From: JAPLGZ01 sp038225095 | Lineage (GTDB): Bacteria > Chloroflexota > Anaerolineae > Caldilineales > Caldilineaceae | NCBI GenBank assembly: GCA_038225095.1 | Contig: JBBREZ010000497.1 | Span: 1 to 5,217, forward strand | DNA: 5,217 nucleotides | Direction: 5' to 3' | Shown: positions 3,949 through 5,217 of the stretch, one piece after another | Numbering within the stretch: position 1 is the stretch's first letter | Layout: the number at the start of each line of letters is the position of its first letter | Notes under the pieces: model-generated | The model's input: the letters and a program-made list of their open reading frames with translations, nothing else | The model's database searches: none | Told to the model about the DNA's origin: nothing | Position numbers and translations under genes: made by a program

Positions 3949-5217
3949 ATGATTTCTACAGAGCGCAAGGCCCGCCTCGTCTGTTTATTGTTATTACTGT
4001 CGTTGCTGACAACCCAATGTGGTGCGGAAGAACAACCAGCCAAGCCGGCCACGGTGCAAGCGGCCACGGTGCGCTGGATCACCTGGGATTTAAACAGCCA
4101 GGTGGAAGCATTGCTGGCCAAACAATTTCGGGGAACTTATCCGCAGGTCGAGTTCAAGCGTGAGGAAGCCAGTGCTGGCTTAGCTTCGTATCTAAGTAGT
4201 CCACCGCCACCGGACATCCTGAACATGGATACAGGCTATCAACTAAACATGGCGATCCACAAAAATCAGGTGGCCGACTTGACGGAAATCTGGACGCAGG
4301 CCGGTTTACTCAAGGCTGTGCCAGCGAGCATCCAGAAGTTGAGCGTGCGCGATGGCAAACAATATTACTTACCGATTGGGTTCGGCTGGGAGGCGATCTA
4401 TTACAACAAGCAAATTTTTGCCCAATATAACTTGCAACCACCCAAGACCTGGCAGGAATTTCTGACCATCTGCGACACCTTGCGCAGCCACAATGAAACG
4501 CCATTGGCGATCAGTGGCAGCGAATCTACCGGAAATTACTGGTTTGAATATCTAAACTTGCGGTTGAACGGGCCGGACTTCTATCGCGCTCTGATGTCTG
4601 GCAAGGAACATTACACGGATGCCAAGGTGCGCCGTGTGTTGGAAACGTGGCAGGGACTTTTTGATCGGGGTTATTTCATAGAAGGCCGCATAAACTTCGG
4701 CGATCTGACCACGTTGACCGCGCTGGTGCGCGGGGACAAGGGCATGTTGCATCAAGCGAAGGCGGTGATGGCGCTCAGCGATACCTATTCGTTTGGGCAA
4801 CTGCCGACGCCCTTCCAGGCTGAACTGGGTTTCTTTCGCTTTCCGGTGATGGATGCGAATATACCGACGGCAGAGGTGATTGATCCGTTTGGTTACATCG
4901 TGCCGGTCGGTGCGGAACATATTCCCGCGGCGATGGCCTTTCTGACGCAGATCAGTTCAGTTGAAGCGCAGGGGCTGATGGTGCAAAACGAATTGTTTCA
5001 GTCAACCAAATTTGCACCGGCGCGGTCCGATCTGGCCGCCGACCATCTGACGCCGGATCAAAAGCAAGCGGGGGCGATGATCAAAGACGCTGCTGATGCC
5101 GTGATGCCGTTTTACTCGGCGGTGCCACGCGAAATGTCGGGCATGGTTGAGTATGAATCCCAACATTTTATCAACGAGCCAAAGGACATCGACGGATTTC
5201 TGCAAAAGTTCGAAGAC
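3949..5217 (+). CDS. ABC transporter extracellular solute-binding protein (family 1, sugar type), 3' end outside the window
   Basis: The frame is open for 423 codons to the window edge, close to the usual length of this family, so probably only a few residues are missing. AAGGAGG (3938-3944) precedes ATG. Residues 1-23 form a signal peptide (ERKAR, then VCLLLLLSLLTT) followed by C24, so a membrane-anchored lipoprotein is likely, though the lipobox TTQC is atypical at -1. After a short Ala/Pro-rich linker the fold starts with VRWITWD (41-47). The family hallmarks are PPDILNMD (87-94), YYLPIGFGWEAIYYNKQIF (139-157) and PPKTWQEF (164-171), typical of SBP_bac_1 proteins. A hinge-region segment PFGYIVPVGAEH lies near 313-324. 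The protein would capture a sugar or similar solute outside the membrane and hand it to permeases expected downstream. Substrate cannot be told from sequence. Confidence 0.9.
   Translation, partial: MISTERKARLVCLLLLLSLLTTQCGAEEQPAKPATVQAATVRWITWDLNSQVEALLAKQFRGTYPQVEFKREEASAGLASYLSSPPPPDILNMDTGYQLNMAIHKNQVADLTEIWTQAGLLKAVPASIQKLSVRDGKQYYLPIGFGWEAIYYNKQIFAQYNLQPPKTWQEFLTICDTLRSHNETPLAISGSESTGNYWFEYLNLRLNGPDFYRALMSGKEHYTDAKVRRVLETWQGLFDRGYFIEGRINFGDLTTLTALVRGDKGMLHQAKAVMALSDTYSFGQLPTPFQAELGFFRFPVMDANIPTAEVIDPFGYIVPVGAEHIPAAMAFLTQISSVEAQGLMVQNELFQSTKFAPARSDLAADHLTPDQKQAGAMIKDAADAVMPFYSAVPREMSGMVEYESQHFINEPKDIDGFLQKFED

Noticed and set aside
4552..4920. 122-codon minus-strand frame, and other minus frames at 3894-4121, 4310-4504 and 5002-5205
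   Set aside because: All are shadows of the solute-binding protein gene, whose frame is open throughout and carries family motifs.

Overview
The window reads as a roughly 50% GC bacterial chromosome segment with strong AGGAG-type ribosome binding sites and all supported genes on the + strand. The mix of a stand-alone NarL-like receiver, an ankyrin protein, an orphan family with 'D-V-S-F-D-G-E-W-L-V-Y' repeats and an extracytoplasmic sugar-type binding protein would suit a free-living, signal-rich heterotroph. A Chloroflexota (Herpetosiphon-like) origin is my weak guess; nothing here proves it.

Left part (1-2104): three genes in a row. A 145-aa single-domain response regulator receiver (129-566) is followed 15 bases later by a 281-aa uncharacterised soluble protein (582-1427). 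After a 158-base gap with a small hairpin and a possible promoter comes a 172-aa ankyrin-repeat protein (1586-2104). The first two look like an operon; the third may have its own transcript.

Middle (2105-3470): a gene-poor, decayed stretch. It holds a frame-broken remnant resembling the 3' end of the receiver gene (about 2213-2270), a 12-bp near-perfect inverted repeat (2492-2609), a small reading frame that appears to have been split by a MITE-like element (2838-2982: 11-bp direct repeats, 13-bp terminal inverted repeats and a perfect 25-bp inner palindrome), and two short frame-shifted reading frames (3136-3264 and 3291-3395). Removing the element and one direct repeat restores an open frame ending at 3044.

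Right part (3473-5217): a compact transcription unit with an extended -10 promoter, strong ribosome binding site, a 33-codon secreted-peptide-like gene and an intrinsic terminator. It is followed by further stem-loops, including a very strong terminator with eight T's. The leader of the last gene then has two overlapping, mutually exclusive dyads. That gene (3949 to the window end, open at the right edge) is a lipoprotein-type ABC transporter solute-binding protein; its permease and ATPase partners would be expected beyond the window. No tRNA, rRNA, CRISPR array or recognisable defence operon was seen.
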